Below are positions 10,453-20,483 of a stretch of DNA of 64,000 nucleotides, piece after piece. The DNA comes from Dyella terrae (GTDB lineage Bacteria; Pseudomonadota; Gammaproteobacteria; Xanthomonadales; Rhodanobacteraceae): the NCBI RefSeq assembly GCF_004322705.1, contig NZ_SIZZ01000001.1, forward strand, positions 1,364,001 to 1,428,000. The letters are read 5' to 3'. The translations under genes and the position numbers were made by a program. The number at the start of each line of letters is the position of its first letter. Position 1 is the stretch's first letter. Below the pieces are notes generated by a model that was not told where the DNA came from, searched no databases, and saw only the letters and a list, made by a program, of their open reading frames with translations.

Positions 10453-12381
10453 ATGTCGTTCCGTCGCACCCTGCTTGCCACCACCCTCATCGCCTCGCTG
10501 GGCGCCAGTTTCGCCCAGGCCCAGACGGCGCCCATGACGCCGGACATCACGGCGACGAAATACGCACCGCCCACCGCCAGCTACGACTACGTCAAACGCG
10601 AAGTGATGATCCCGATGCGCGATGGCGTCAAGCTGCACACGGTCATCGTGATTCCCAGGGGCGCCGCGCATGCGCCGATCCTCCTGACCCGCACGCCCTA
10701 CAACGCCAGCGGACGCGCGGCGCGCATGGAGGCGCCGGACATGGTTTCGCAGTTGCCGATGGGCGACGAAGTCTTCGTCAAGGGTGGCTATATTCGCGTG
10801 TTCCAGGACGTGCGCGGCAAGTACGGCTCCGAAGGCGAATACGTCATGACCCGGCCCTTGCGTGGCCCGCTCAACTCCAGCGAGGTCGATCACTCGACCG
10901 ATGCCTACGACACCATCGACTGGCTGGTGAAGAACCTGCCCGAGTCGAACGGCAAGGTTGGCATGCTTGGCTCGTCGTACGAAGGCTTCACCGTGGTCAT
11001 GGCGCTGATCAATCCGCATCCGGCACTCAAAGTAGCTGCGCCTGAAAGCCCGATGGTCGACGGCTGGATGGGCGACGACTGGTTCCACTATGGCGCCTTC
11101 CGCCAGACCAACTTCGATTACATCACCGGTCAGACCAGCCAGCGCGGCAAGGGCTCGGCCCTCCCACGCACCGGCTTCGACGACTACACCAATTTCCTGA
11201 GCGCCGGCTCGGCCGGCGATTACGCCCGCGCCAACGGGCTGGACGCGCTGCCTTTCTGGCGCAAGCTGGAAGAACACCCGGCGTATGACGCCTTCTGGCA
11301 GGGCCAGGCGCTGGACAAGATCATGGCGGAGCAGCCGCTGAAGGTCCCAACCATGTGGCTTCAGGGACTGTGGGACCAGGAAGACATGTGGGGTGCCATC
11401 CACAGCTACGAAGCCACCGAACCCAAGGACAAGGGCAACGACAAGAACTTCCTGGTGATGGGCCCGTGGCGCCATAGCCAGGTGAACTACGACGGCACCT
11501 CGCTCGGTCCGCTTGAATGGGATGGCGATACCGCGCTGCAGTTCCGCCGCGACGTGCTCAAGCCGTTCTTCGATCAGTACCTCGTTGACGGTGCACCGAA
11601 GGCCAACACGCCGCCGGTGCTGATCTACACCACGGGCGAAAATCACTGGGATCGCCTGAAGTCGTGGCCCCTGAGCTGCGACAAGGGTTGCGCCAGCAAG
11701 CCCAGGGCGCTGTACCTGGGTGCCGACGGCGGCCTGTCGTTCACGGCACCGACCGACAGTGCCAGCAAGTTCGACGAATACGTGTCCGATCCCGCCAAGC
11801 CCGTCCCCTACCTGCCTCGTCCAGTGAGCTTCGGCAACCGCGATGCATGGACCAAGTGGCTGGTGTGGGATCAGCGCTTCGTCGACGGTCGTCCGGACGT
11901 TGTCACCTACGTCAGCGAGCCGCTGAAGGAACCGCTGCGCATCAGCGGCGCGCCCGTCGTCAATCTCTATGCCTCCACCAGCGGCACGGACAGCGACTGG
12001 GTGGTGAAGCTGATCGACGTTTATCCCGACACGATGGCGACCACGCCCACCATGGGTGGCTACGAGCTGGCCGTGTCTCTGGATATCTTCCGCGGCCGCT
12101 ATCGCACCAGCTTCGAACATCCGCAGGCGATCACGCCAAACCAGCCGCTGCTCTACACGTTTGGCCTGCCGACGGCGAACCACGTGTTCCAGCCGGGTCA
12201 CCGCATCATGGTGCAGGTGCAGTCGTCGCTGTTCCCGTTGTATGACCGCAATCCGCAGACTTTCGTGCCGAACATCTTCAATGCGAAGCCGGCGGACTAT
12301 CAGAAGGCCACGCAGCGCATCTGGCGCACGCCGGGTACGGCAAGCTTCATCAGCCTGCCGGTGGTGAACGAGAAGAAGTGA
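10453..12381 (+). CDS. Secreted CocE/NonD-family (X-Pro dipeptidyl-peptidase-like) hydrolase
   Basis: A periplasmic or secreted alpha/beta hydrolase of the S15/CocE superfamily, which includes cocaine esterase, glutaryl-7-ACA acylase and X-Pro peptidases. The 642 residues begin with a signal peptide (cleavage after ASFAQA). The nucleophile Ser lies in GSSYEGF near residue 175, a likely acid in GLWDQED near 308 and the His in GPWRHS near 341. The C-terminal third (about 420-640) is the jelly-roll domain typical of the family. The start is fixed by GGAGG 5 bases upstream. Natural substrate unknown; esters, amides and acyl-peptides are all possible. Confidence 0.9.
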   Translation: MSFRRTLLATTLIASLGASFAQAQTAPMTPDITATKYAPPTASYDYVKREVMIPMRDGVKLHTVIVIPRGAAHAPILLTRTPYNASGRAARMEAPDMVSQLPMGDEVFVKGGYIRVFQDVRGKYGSEGEYVMTRPLRGPLNSSEVDHSTDAYDTIDWLVKNLPESNGKVGMLGSSYEGFTVVMALINPHPALKVAAPESPMVDGWMGDDWFHYGAFRQTNFDYITGQTSQRGKGSALPRTGFDDYTNFLSAGSAGDYARANGLDALPFWRKLEEHPAYDAFWQGQALDKIMAEQPLKVPTMWLQGLWDQEDMWGAIHSYEATEPKDKGNDKNFLVMGPWRHSQVNYDGTSLGPLEWDGDTALQFRRDVLKPFFDQYLVDGAPKANTPPVLIYTTGENHWDRLKSWPLSCDKGCASKPRALYLGADGGLSFTAPTDSASKFDEYVSDPAKPVPYLPRPVSFGNRDAWTKWLVWDQRFVDGRPDVVTYVSEPLKEPLRISGAPVVNLYASTSGTDSDWVVKLIDVYPDTMATTPTMGGYELAVSLDIFRGRYRTSFEHPQAITPNQPLLYTFGLPTANHVFQPGHRIMVQVQSSLFPLYDRNPQTFVPNIFNAKPADYQKATQRIWRTPGTASFISLPVVNEKK

Positions 12382-12387
12382 TCGCGT

Positions 12388-12422
12388 CGCGTGCATGCAC
12401 CGCCCCGCGGTGCATGCACGCG
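12388..12422. terminator. Perfect 15-bp hairpin between convergent genes, probable bidirectional terminator
   Basis: A perfect inverted repeat with 15-bp arms (12388-12402 and 12408-12422) and a 5-nt loop. It lies between the CocE-like gene and the convergent DUF3761 gene. There is no T-run on either strand, so termination strength is uncertain. Confidence 0.55.
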
Positions 12423-12434
12423 CGGCAATGCGAA

Positions 12435-12920
12435 TCAGCTTGCCGTGCAACCCTTGCCGTGATCGGCATGGAATCCCTTGGCCTTGGCATCGGCCTCGCT
12501 CATGTAGGAGCCCTGCTTGGTCTTGCCGTACCACTTGTCGTTCGGACAGTGATACACCTTGCTGCTGCCATTGACCCACACCATGCCGGGACCACCACCA
12601 GGCGCGGCGTCTTTCGGCGGCATCGCATTGCTGTGTGCGCTCGCCTGCGGCGCGGCGGCTGCCGGTGCAGCGGCGGGTTTTGCAGGAGCCGCCGGAGCCG
12701 CTGCAGGTGCCGCAGCCGCCGGCGCAGCGGCTGCCGCGGTGTACCACTCCTTCACGCCCTGGTGGCCCGAACACGCCCCCTTCTTCGTGGCGTGATCGGT
12801 GTAACTGCCGTCCTTGCATTGACCGGTGGAGCCGGCGGGTGCGGCAGACTGCTGTGCAAAGGCGACAGGTGTTGCAAGCAACGCGAGATCAAGAACCAGA
12901 TACATCAGATGACGTTTCAT
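12435..12920 (-). CDS. Secreted DUF3761-domain protein
   Basis: 161 residues of unknown function. A signal peptide (about 1-22) leads into a DUF3761-like motif CKDGSYTDHATKKGACSGH (35-53). A low-complexity Ala/Pro linker of about 40 residues follows. The C-terminal module has VWVNGSSKVYHCPNDKWYG and GSYMSEADAKAKGFHADHG, a pattern seen in many small secreted proteins of Burkholderiales and Xanthomonadales. Four Cys in the two folded ends could form disulfides. A GGAGGGAG ribosome site precedes the ATG. It converges on the CocE-like gene; no link in function is evident. Confidence 0.8.
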   Translation of the reverse strand: MKRHLMYLVLDLALLATPVAFAQQSAAPAGSTGQCKDGSYTDHATKKGACSGHQGVKEWYTAAAAAPAAAAPAAAPAAPAKPAAAPAAAAPQASAHSNAMPPKDAAPGGGPGMVWVNGSSKVYHCPNDKWYGKTKQGSYMSEADAKAKGFHADHGKGCTAS

Positions 12921-13021
12921 GACTCCCTCCGGATCGTGCGCTGGATGGCCCCAGCAAGCGCAGCCGTTCTCGACGCAACCTCGATGGCGACGTGGACGCA
13001 GTGCGCGCCCACTATGCGCGC

Positions 13022-13060
13022 AAAAAAAGAACGCGCCGGCTGGTCGAGCCCGGCGCGTTC
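13022..13060 (-). terminator. Rho-independent terminator after the esterase gene
   Basis: A GAACGCGCCGG/CCGGCGCGTTC stem of at least 11 bp with a 10-nt loop, followed on the minus strand by seven T. It lies 30-70 bp past the esterase stop at 13089. Confidence 0.85.
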
Positions 13061-13088
13061 ATCCACGGTGTAGCTGTTTCGCAATCTA

Positions 13089-14714
13089 TTACGGGGCGGC
13101 TGCCGCCGCAGGTTTCTGCGCCTCGCCAGGACGGGCGATACCGTACATCTGCCACGCAATTTCCTTCGTCAGACCCATGCGATCGTCACCGATGGTGGAC
13201 ACGTCGAAATGCGTGCGATCGGGGATAAAGCGGACTTCCGCCTTGGCGTGCAGGCCGTCGAGAACGTCTTTCAGGCGATGGGCCGGGCCGTCCAGGTAGA
13301 AGGTATCGGCGGTACCGATGTAGACATGGATCTTCCCATCAAGGTCCGGCTTCAGCTTGGACCAGTTTGCCTGCAGACGGCGCGCGATGTCGTAGTGCTC
13401 GCTCCAGTACGCGACCACGGTCGAATCGACGTCACCGGTATCGCGATTGAACATCGGCATCGGGCGACCGTCTTCGCCACGCGGCGAGAAGACGTACTCG
13501 AACGAGGTGATTTGTCCACCGTAGCTTCCCAGCACGCGCTCGACCTTGGAGAACTGCTCGAAGGTGGCGAGTACCTTGCCCTTGTCGCGAATCAGCGGAA
13601 TCGCCGAGCCGTCGGGCTTGCGGTAAGCATTGGCTTTGGGCGCGTAAAGATCGATGCCCGTGAAATCGTGAAAATCGCTCGGGTCGGGCGACGTCGACCA
13701 GGTGCCACCGAACACTTTCGGGTAAGTCGTCTGCAGCCACAGCGTGGCCCAGCCGCCGGAGGAATGCCCGTTGAGGAAACGGCCGCGGACATTGGCATCC
13801 ATGCGGTACTGTGATTCCAGGTGCGGGATCAGCTCTTCGGTGAGCGCCTTGCCCCAGGGACCGTTGTTCACCGAATCGGCGAATTCGTGGGTGCCGGTGG
13901 GACTCGATTCGTCGAGAAACACCCAGATCATCTTAGGCATCTGGCCGTTATTCATGGCGGCATAGGTGTTGATCATCGCGGGTGTGAAGCGATCGATGCC
14001 GCCACCAAACCCGTGCGTGTTGTACGCCACCGGATAGCGCTGCTTGCTCTTTGCGTCGTAGCCGGGCGGCGTCAGCACCCAGGCTTTCATGTGGATGGGG
14101 CGGCCCCAGAAGGCAGACAGCGATGGACTGACGAAGTCGACCAGCTGCGCATGCTCCTTCGCTGCTGGCAAGCCATCGCGCATGGCCGGCTTAGCCGAAG
14201 GTGGCAGCGTCCACGGCTGCATGGCCGGAATGGTCGTGGCCAGGTTGAGCGTGGGCGTCTTGGTCAGCGGCAGGTGCACCTGCACCACGTCGCTGACGAT
14301 GTCGCCGGCATTGCGACCGGTGTAGTTGTAACTGTGATTGGTATCGAGCACCGCCTGCACGTAATAGTCACCTGGCGGCAACTGCGACATCGGCACGGGG
14401 AAACTCAAGCCGTCACCGTCGATCGAGGCCGGCTGCGCGCTCGAAAGATGACTCACATCGCGACCCGCGATCCAGGTCTTGCTTGGATCGAGCTGGTCGA
14501 TGTCGACCTCGCTGACGACACCGTCCCGGGCTTGCGCCTTGGCGGTCTTCGCGTCAAGCACGAACAGCAGCAGCCGGCCCGAGGCATCGGCCTGGCTGGA
14601 CAGACTGACCTGCACGAACGGATGGACGGCCGCACTGTCGGCCTGCGCCAGGCTGGCACATCCGACGAATGCAAGTCCCAGCAACATTGACAAGGTCGAA
14701 CGACGAAGACGCAT
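13089..14714 (-). CDS. Secreted esterase-D/enterochelin-esterase-like alpha/beta hydrolase
   Basis: 541 residues with a signal peptide (MRLRRSTLSMLLGLAFVGCASLAQA). Residues about 30-200 look like a beta-sandwich domain, as in other enterochelin-esterase-like proteins. A hydrolase domain follows, with THGFGGG for the oxyanion region and the nucleophile in NGHSSGGW near residue 317. The protein ends in a Pro/Ala tail. An alternative first signal cleavage before Cys19 (VGC) could make it a lipoprotein, but the sequence LAFVGCAS is only a fair lipobox. Substrate not predictable. It lies downstream of the beta-lactamase-like gene on the same strand, separated by a hairpin. Confidence 0.82.
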   Translation of the reverse strand: MRLRRSTLSMLLGLAFVGCASLAQADSAAVHPFVQVSLSSQADASGRLLLFVLDAKTAKAQARDGVVSEVDIDQLDPSKTWIAGRDVSHLSSAQPASIDGDGLSFPVPMSQLPPGDYYVQAVLDTNHSYNYTGRNAGDIVSDVVQVHLPLTKTPTLNLATTIPAMQPWTLPPSAKPAMRDGLPAAKEHAQLVDFVSPSLSAFWGRPIHMKAWVLTPPGYDAKSKQRYPVAYNTHGFGGGIDRFTPAMINTYAAMNNGQMPKMIWVFLDESSPTGTHEFADSVNNGPWGKALTEELIPHLESQYRMDANVRGRFLNGHSSGGWATLWLQTTYPKVFGGTWSTSPDPSDFHDFTGIDLYAPKANAYRKPDGSAIPLIRDKGKVLATFEQFSKVERVLGSYGGQITSFEYVFSPRGEDGRPMPMFNRDTGDVDSTVVAYWSEHYDIARRLQANWSKLKPDLDGKIHVYIGTADTFYLDGPAHRLKDVLDGLHAKAEVRFIPDRTHFDVSTIGDDRMGLTKEIAWQMYGIARPGEAQKPAAAAAP

Positions 14715-14744
14715 GAGCGGTGTTCCTCGTGGTGGAAGAAGTCA

Positions 14745-14770
14745 CGCCGCACCAGGCCCCTGGTGCGGCG
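14745..14770. terminator. Perfect 11-bp hairpin between two hydrolase genes
   Basis: Inverted repeat CGCCGCACCAG/CTGGTGCGGCG with a 4-nt loop, in the 74-bp gap after the beta-lactamase-like gene. No T-run follows, so it could be a weak terminator or an mRNA-stabilising structure. Confidence 0.5.
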
Positions 14771-14788
14771 CGTGAAACGTCGAAGCGA

Positions 14789-16447
14789 TCAGCTTCCCTT
14801 GACCGGAGTCAGGCGCAGGTCCTGGAAATCGAAGCTGAAGTCGGTCATCGGCGAGATCGGCTGCATGCGCACTTCGCGAATGCCGCCGTCGGCGTCCAGC
14901 GAGAACGTCACGAAAGCATCGGCATTGAGCGAGCGATCGTCCCAGCGCACGACGAAGCTGTCGTTCTGCCACGGCTCCATGGTGCCGACCAGCTGCGCCG
15001 TCTTGGAGAACTTCATGCGCATCTTGCCGCCTTCCTGGCTGATGGCGATGTCGCCGTACCAGGGATCGCGGTACGTACCGGCGTACTTGGCCAGCGGCAG
15101 CGACGGCTTGCTGCCCTTGTTGCGGGCGGCTTCGTGCTTCTTCCAGCTGTCGTCGGCATTGCCTTCGGCTTTCTTCGTCGCGGCGGCATAAGCGGCAACC
15201 CAGTCGGTTTTGGTCTTGCCGAGATAGGCGTCGAGCACGCGATAGGTCACGGCGTTGAAGGCCGCGCCGGATTCTTGATTGGTCAGCACGACGATGCCCA
15301 GCTTCAGCTCCGGCACGAGCGTCAGGCGCGAGACCATGCCCGGCCAACCGCCGGTATGCCACACCAGTCGCTGGCCCTGGTAATCAGTGAGGAACCAGCC
15401 TTCGCCGTAACCGGCGAAGTTCGGCTTGGTGCGTGCCAGCTCCGGCACCGGCGGCTCGCCGATTTTCATCGGCGTGAGCATCGACCACATCTGCTTCTGG
15501 CTGTCTTCCTTGAACAGGCGATGCTCCTTGCCATCGCCCGCATCCGGAAGCTTGCCGCCAGCCAGCTGCACATTCATCCACTTGGCCAGGTCATGCACGC
15601 TGGCGTAGATGCCGCCGGCGCCCGGGTTGTTGCTCCATGCCATGGGTGGCACGGGCTTGAGCTCGGTGAAGTTGAATTTCGCATGGCCCATGGCGATGTT
15701 CATGCCAGGCTTGAGGTAGGTGCTGTCGACCAGGGCGTCGTCCATGCCGACGGGCTTGAAGATCTGCGTACGCAGGAAATCGGCGTAGGTCTGACCCGAG
15801 ACTTGCTCGATCACCAGCGTCGCGACGGCGAACAAAATGTTGTCGTAGGCATAGGCGCTACGGAAACTGGTGGCGAGCGGAACGTCGCGCAGGCGCTCGA
15901 CGACTTCCTTGGTGGTGTAGCCGGTCGGCGGCCAGTAAAGGAGATCGCCCGCGCCAAGCCCCAGGCCACTGCGATGCGCCAGCAGATCGCGGATGCGCAT
16001 CTCGCGCGTGACATACGGATCGGACATCTGGAACCACGGCAGATGATCGATCACGCGATCGTCCATCTTGAGCTTGCCCTGCTCAGCCAGCATCTGCAGC
16101 GCGGCGGCGGTAAAGGCCTTGGTGTTGGACGCGATGGCGAACATCGTGCGCGCATCCACCGGCTCGGGCTTGCCCAGTTCGCGCTCGCCGAAGCCCTGCT
16201 CCATGACCACCTTGCCATCTTTGACGATGGCCACGGCGATGCCCGGCACGTCGAACTGCTTGCGCACGCTGTCCACGTAGGCGCGGAAGTCCTGCAGTTG
16301 CTCCGGCAACGCGTCGGCGCGACTCGTGACGGCCTGCTCGGGTGCCGCCGCACCCGGCGACGCGGCCGGCTGGGCGCTGGCGGCCGTGGCCAGGGCCATG
16401 AGGACGGCGCAGCTCAGCGCACGCGGTGACAGGGCTCGCAAAAACAT
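14789..16447 (-). CDS. Periplasmic serine hydrolase, class C beta-lactamase family (DUF3471 C-terminal)
   Basis: A penicillin-binding-protein-fold serine hydrolase of 552 residues with a signal peptide (cleavage near ASAQ). It has the three signature motifs in order: SxxK as SNTK near 106, YxN as YDN near 199, and HTGG near 361 in place of KTG. The C-terminal 130 residues match the DUF3471-like beta domain that follows many such enzymes. The His-Thr-Gly third motif is typical of esterase or peptidase members rather than true beta-lactamases, so resistance should not be assumed. The ATG at 16447 has GGAG 6 bases upstream and was preferred to the ATG at 16459. Confidence 0.87.
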   Translation of the reverse strand: MFLRALSPRALSCAVLMALATAASAQPAASPGAAAPEQAVTSRADALPEQLQDFRAYVDSVRKQFDVPGIAVAIVKDGKVVMEQGFGERELGKPEPVDARTMFAIASNTKAFTAAALQMLAEQGKLKMDDRVIDHLPWFQMSDPYVTREMRIRDLLAHRSGLGLGAGDLLYWPPTGYTTKEVVERLRDVPLATSFRSAYAYDNILFAVATLVIEQVSGQTYADFLRTQIFKPVGMDDALVDSTYLKPGMNIAMGHAKFNFTELKPVPPMAWSNNPGAGGIYASVHDLAKWMNVQLAGGKLPDAGDGKEHRLFKEDSQKQMWSMLTPMKIGEPPVPELARTKPNFAGYGEGWFLTDYQGQRLVWHTGGWPGMVSRLTLVPELKLGIVVLTNQESGAAFNAVTYRVLDAYLGKTKTDWVAAYAAATKKAEGNADDSWKKHEAARNKGSKPSLPLAKYAGTYRDPWYGDIAISQEGGKMRMKFSKTAQLVGTMEPWQNDSFVVRWDDRSLNADAFVTFSLDADGGIREVRMQPISPMTDFSFDFQDLRLTPVKGS

Positions 16448-16592
16448 GGGCAACTCCATGGGTCGAAATAGCGGCCACTATCGCCGCAGGCCGCGGCGTT
16501 TTCCAGCGACGGAAGTCACTGGCAACGGTTTTGTTGCGGCACGGGATGGCGCATCTGCCAGAATGCGCAGCTTCGACCCACGCTCCGACCGC

Positions 16593-17390
16593 ATGACTTC
16601 GACCCTGATCGACTGGACCGCCCTTCACGCACCCACCGTGGCCTCCCTGCTCCTGCTGCTGGGCGTACTGGCCGGCGACCTGGCCTGGCAGCGCAGCGCG
16701 CGACTGAAAGTGGCGGCCATGGCAGGTGGACGCCATGCCGGAGTGATGCGCTGGCGCACGGGCGTGCTGCTGATGGTGGCCGGCACGGTGGTCTTCGCCT
16801 CGCTGGCGTTTGCGGTTGCCCTGGGTGATCCGGGCACGATGGCGGGGATCGATACCGCACTTGCACAGGAGCTCCATGAGCGCGCCTCGCCTACCCTGCT
16901 TCAGGCGCTGGCGACGTTCACCGACCTGGCCAGCCAGCCGTGGATCGTGGGTGGATCGCTGCTGGTGCTGTTCGTTTTGCTGCTACGCGGCGAATGGTGG
17001 CTGTCACTCGTCTGGTCTGTCGCCCAGATCGGGATCCTGCCGCTCAGCCTCGGCATCAAGTCGCTCGTGGAGCGCCCCCGACCGCTCCATAGCCATGGCT
17101 TCGTCGTCGAGCAGGGCTGGAGTTTCCCCAGCGGTCACGCCGTGAGCTCGATCGTGTTCTACGGCATGCTCGCCTACGTACTGCTGCGCATCGTGCCGTC
17201 GCGCTGGCACCGCGCCATCATTGCGGTCACGGTGGCACTGGTCGGCAGTATCGGCATCAGCCGCATCCTCCTCCAGGTGCACTATCTGAGCGACGTGATG
17301 GCCGGCTTCGCGCTGGGACTGGCGTGGTTGGTGCTGTGCATGGCCTGCGCCGACTGGCTGCGCTTGCGCTCGCTCACGAAACTGCGCTGA
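16593..17390 (+). CDS. PAP2-family membrane phosphatase
   Basis: An inner-membrane phosphatase acting on lipid phosphates (phosphatidate, PGP or undecaprenyl-pyrophosphate class). About 265 residues with six hydrophobic segments. The three PAP2 motifs are present: KSLVERPRP, PSGHAVSS and SRILLQVHYLSDV. There is no clear ribosome site; an in-frame ATG at 16563 is an alternative start, and the open frame to 16326 overlaps the divergent hydrolase and is not believed. DUF72 follows 41 bp downstream. Confidence 0.85.
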   Translation: MTSTLIDWTALHAPTVASLLLLLGVLAGDLAWQRSARLKVAAMAGGRHAGVMRWRTGVLLMVAGTVVFASLAFAVALGDPGTMAGIDTALAQELHERASPTLLQALATFTDLASQPWIVGGSLLVLFVLLLRGEWWLSLVWSVAQIGILPLSLGIKSLVERPRPLHSHGFVVEQGWSFPSGHAVSSIVFYGMLAYVLLRIVPSRWHRAIIAVTVALVGSIGISRILLQVHYLSDVMAGFALGLAWLVLCMACADWLRLRSLTKLR

Positions 17391-17431
17391 CCACATGGCA
17401 TCATGGCGCTTTCCGTCAGGGAAGCATCGCC

Positions 17432-18241
17432 ATGGCCGGTAGTGCAAAACAGCAAGGCATCATTCGCACCGGTATCGGCGGATGGACCTACGCGCCGTGG
17501 CGCAACAACTTCTATCCCGAAAGGCTGCCGCAAAAGCAGGAGCTCGAGTACGCGAGCCGGCATCTGCGTGCCATCGAGATCAACGGCACCTATTACCGCG
17601 CGCAGAAACCAGCCACGTATGCAAGCTGGGCGGCGACGGTGCCCGATGATTTCGTGTTCTCGCTGAAGGCGCCGCGCTACATCGTCGAGAGCAAATCACT
17701 GGCGGCGGCCGCCAAGGGAGCAAAGAGCTTCATTGACGGTGGACTGGCCGAGCTGGGCCCCCATCTCGGCCCCCTCTTATGGCAGCTGTCGGAACGCCGG
17801 GCCTTCGACGCTGACGATATCGAAGCCTTCCTTGACGCCTTGCCGCTCAAGCTGGATGGCACGCCCTTGCGCCACGTGCTTGAGGTGCGGCATCCAAGCT
17901 TCCTCGACGAACGCTATGTCGCCCTGGCGCGAGCGCACACGATACCGACGGTCTTTACCGATTCGGACGATTACCCTTCGATCGCCGACAGCACGGGCGA
18001 TTTCCGCTACGCGCGATTGATGCGCAGCGTGGACGATGCGCCGACGGGCTATGCCCCGGCAGCACTCGATGCCTGGGCAGCCCATGCGCACACGTGGGCC
18101 AGGGGCGATGACGTCGCCGAGCTTCCGCATGTCACGAACATGGCGAAGCATGCCGCGCCGATGGACGTGTTCGTCTTCTTCATCGGCGCGGCGAAACATC
18201 GAAACCCAGCAGCAGCCATGGCGCTGCAGGAGCGCATCTAG
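17432..18241 (+). CDS. DUF72-family protein (YecE-like)
   Basis: 269 residues of the DUF72 TIM-barrel family, whose biochemical role is unknown. Family marks are the N-terminal [16 protein letters not shown], the [10 protein letters not shown] motif and the late [10 protein letters not shown] and [16 protein letters not shown] segments. An AGGGAAG ribosome site sets the start at 17432. The stop codon overlaps that of the convergent luciferase-like gene: the two stops share a single CTAG tetranucleotide at 18238-18241. Confidence 0.88.
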   Translation: MAGSAKQQGIIRTGIGGWTYAPWRNNFYPERLPQKQELEYASRHLRAIEINGTYYRAQKPATYASWAATVPDDFVFSLKAPRYIVESKSLAAAAKGAKSFIDGGLAELGPHLGPLLWQLSERRAFDADDIEAFLDALPLKLDGTPLRHVLEVRHPSFLDERYVALARAHTIPTVFTDSDDYPSIADSTGDFRYARLMRSVDDAPTGYAPAALDAWAAHAHTWARGDDVAELPHVTNMAKHAAPMDVFVFFIGAAKHRNPAAAMALQERI

Positions 18242-19236
18242 CTCACGGGCACCAGTTCGCGACGCGCCTGCATCGCAAGTTCGAACGAGTATTTGCGGGC
18301 CTGGTGGTCGAATACGTTGGCGGTCACCATGACTTCGTCCGGTCGATGGCGCTCGATGAAAGCCGCCAGGCCATCGCGTACCGTCGACGGGCCACCGACG
18401 ACCGCGCAGGCAAGCGCTCGCTCCACGCCAAATTTTTCCGGCGGCGTCCAGTAGCTTTCGATGTCGTCGATCGGGGGCGGAATCAGACCGGGGCGACCAC
18501 GTCGCAGATTGATGAAGCTCTGCTGCTGCGTGGTAAACAGGCGCCGCGCTTCGGCATCGCTGTCGGCCGCGACGACGTTGAGTCCCAGCATCACGTGCGG
18601 GCGTGCGAGGCGTTCGGAAGGCTGGAAGTCACGGCGATAAAGCGCTGACGCCTCGTCCATGGCATCCGGCGCGAAATGGGACGCAAAGGCAAACGGCAAG
18701 CCGAGCATGGCGGCGAGCCGTGCACTGAACAGGCTCGATCCCAGCAGCCACACAGGCACATCGATGCCGGCGCCCGGCACGGCGCGAACGGCCTGGTCGG
18801 CCGTCGCTGGCTCGAAGTAGGCAAGGAGTTCAGTGACGTCTTCCGGGAACTGCTCGGCGCTGTCGAAGTAGCGACGCAAGGCGCGAGCCGTGGGCTGGTC
18901 AGTGCCGGGAGCACGGCCCAGTCCAAGGTCAATACGCCCGGGATACAACGACGCGAGCGTTCCGAACTGCTCGGCCACCTGCAGCGGCGCATGATTCGGC
19001 AGCATGATGCCGCCGGCACCCACGCGGATGGTCGAGGTACCGCCTGCGATATGCCCGATAAGGACGGCCGTGGCCGCGCTGGCGATGCCCGGCATGTTGT
19101 GGTGTTCGGCCAGCCAGTAGCGGTGGTAGCCCAGGCGTTCGGTCGTGCGCGCCAGATCGAGGCTGTTGGCAAACGCATCGGTCGGGGTGCACCCCTGGGT
19201 GACCGGCGCCAGGTCGAGTACAGAAAAGGGAATCAT
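18238..19236 (-). CDS. Luciferase-like (LLM class) flavin-dependent oxidoreductase, MsnO8 type
   Basis: A cytoplasmic FMNH2- or F420-type monooxygenase fold of 332 residues. The N-terminal [32 protein letters not shown] and [17 protein letters not shown] segments are diagnostic of the MsnO8 subgroup, which in Xanthomonadales most likely uses [17 protein letters not shown] is the phosphate-binding region. The start at 19236 has GAGGA upstream; the longer frame to 19599 overlaps the divergent promoter and HDOD gene. Substrate unknown. Confidence 0.87.
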   Translation of the reverse strand: MIPFSVLDLAPVTQGCTPTDAFANSLDLARTTERLGYHRYWLAEHHNMPGIASAATAVLIGHIAGGTSTIRVGAGGIMLPNHAPLQVAEQFGTLASLYPGRIDLGLGRAPGTDQPTARALRRYFDSAEQFPEDVTELLAYFEPATADQAVRAVPGAGIDVPVWLLGSSLFSARLAAMLGLPFAFASHFAPDAMDEASALYRRDFQPSERLARPHVMLGLNVVAADSDAEARRLFTTQQQSFINLRRGRPGLIPPPIDDIESYWTPPEKFGVERALACAVVGGPSTVRDGLAAFIERHRPDEVMVTANVFDHQARKYSFELAMQARRELVPVS

Positions 19237-19432
19237 GCTTTCGTCCTCGGTAACAAGCCAACACATCTGGGGTCGCCCCGCCGGATCACCAGCCCCCACC
19301 CCACCAAAGCGAAAACGTGGGAGACTTCGCAAGTTCAGAATTCGGTCGAAACCCGACCCTAAATATCTGCGGACCCCTGCCGATAACCCCGTTGGGAGAC
19401 CGCGTCCGCGCGGCACGGGGGGAATAAAAACA

Positions 19433-20479
19433 ATGATCTGGTCCTGGCGGCGACTCTTTTCGCAACCCGCGGCGCCCGAGCGGCGGCCGCGCCCACCTTT
19501 GCGCGCGCCGCAGGCGGCCCAGTCGGGCCTCGCGGGGGACGGCGTCTCATCGGCGCAGGCGCTGATGGGCGACCTGGAAGACCGCTTCCACCGCTTCATG
19601 CTGGGGCTGCCCGACTACGTCGACCGCGGCATCGACAACGGTGAACCGGCACTGTTGCGGCGCATGCAGATCGTCAGCGAACGCTTCGACGTCCGCAGCC
19701 TGCCCCGCCTGCCTGCCGTCCTTCCGCAACTGCTCCACGCACTGAAAAACGACAACGTGGCCGGCGCCGAACTGGCACGCCTGGTCGGTCGTGACCCGAT
19801 GCTGGTGGGCGAAGTCATGCGCGTCAGCCGCAGCATCTATTACCGCACCCTGCACTCCATCCAGAGCCTGCAACACGCCGTGGTATTGCTTGGCCAGGAC
19901 GGCCTGCGCCGCGTTGCCACCCAACACATGATGAAACCCATCCTCCAGGCCAGCGCCGGTGCGCGCGGGCTGGTGGCGGGCCAGCGCCTGTGGGACCACG
20001 CCGAACGCTGCGCCCACGCCAGCGCCTTTCTCGGCAAATACGCCGGATGCGATCCGTTCGAGTCGTACCTCGCAGGCATCGTATGCAACACAGGCACCGG
20101 CGCCATCATCCATCTGCTCGACGCGGAAGAAGTGACGATGCCGGAGCTGCTGAGCGCGGACTTCCTCAACGCCTGTGCCGGGCTCTCGCATCGATTGACG
20201 TTGCGGGCGGCCCGGCACTGGGAGTTGCCGGAAAACGTCATTCGCGCCTTGTCCGAACAGGGCGAAAGCGACACGAAGCGCTCGCCATTGGGCAAGACGC
20301 TTTACGTGGCTAATCGCCTCGCGATGGCGCAACTGCTCGGCGACCACCACATCCTCGAATCCTGCCCGGACCTGAGTCAGGTGTGGCCGGATCAATTCGC
20401 ACCGACGCAAGTGGCGCGGTGCCAGCAGGATCTGCAGCACCAGTTCGATCATGCGGAGACGTCGAAGTACGCGATTTGA
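19433..20479 (+). CDS. HDOD-domain protein
   Basis: 348 residues with one HDOD domain (about 85-290), a catalytically degenerate relative of HD phosphohydrolases found in signalling proteins. The domain begins [18 protein letters not shown] and contains [15 protein letters not shown]. The first 40 residues are Arg/Pro-rich and probably disordered. Other HDOD proteins take part in chemotaxis, motility or c-di-GMP networks; none of those partners lies nearby, so the role is open. The start is set by a GGGGGGAA site 8 bases upstream. A repeat array lies immediately after the stop. Confidence 0.87.
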   Translation: MIWSWRRLFSQPAAPERRPRPPLRAPQAAQSGLAGDGVSSAQALMGDLEDRFHRFMLGLPDYVDRGIDNGEPALLRRMQIVSERFDVRSLPRLPAVLPQLLHALKNDNVAGAELARLVGRDPMLVGEVMRVSRSIYYRTLHSIQSLQHAVVLLGQDGLRRVATQHMMKPILQASAGARGLVAGQRLWDHAERCAHASAFLGKYAGCDPFESYLAGIVCNTGTGAIIHLLDAEEVTMPELLSADFLNACAGLSHRLTLRAARHWELPENVIRALSEQGESDTKRSPLGKTLYVANRLAMAQLLGDHHILESCPDLSQVWPDQFAPTQVARCQQDLQHQFDHAETSKYAI

Positions 20480-20483
20480 GGGG

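Noticed and set aside
10396-12819. 807-codon open frame on the minus strand
   Set aside because: It is antisense to the CocE-like gene and runs through the DUF3761 gene in another frame; its composition is not protein-like.
14789-16447. Antibiotic-resistance beta-lactamase
   Set aside because: The third motif is HTGG and a DUF3471-like tail is present, typical of esterase or peptidase members; a resistance role is not supported.
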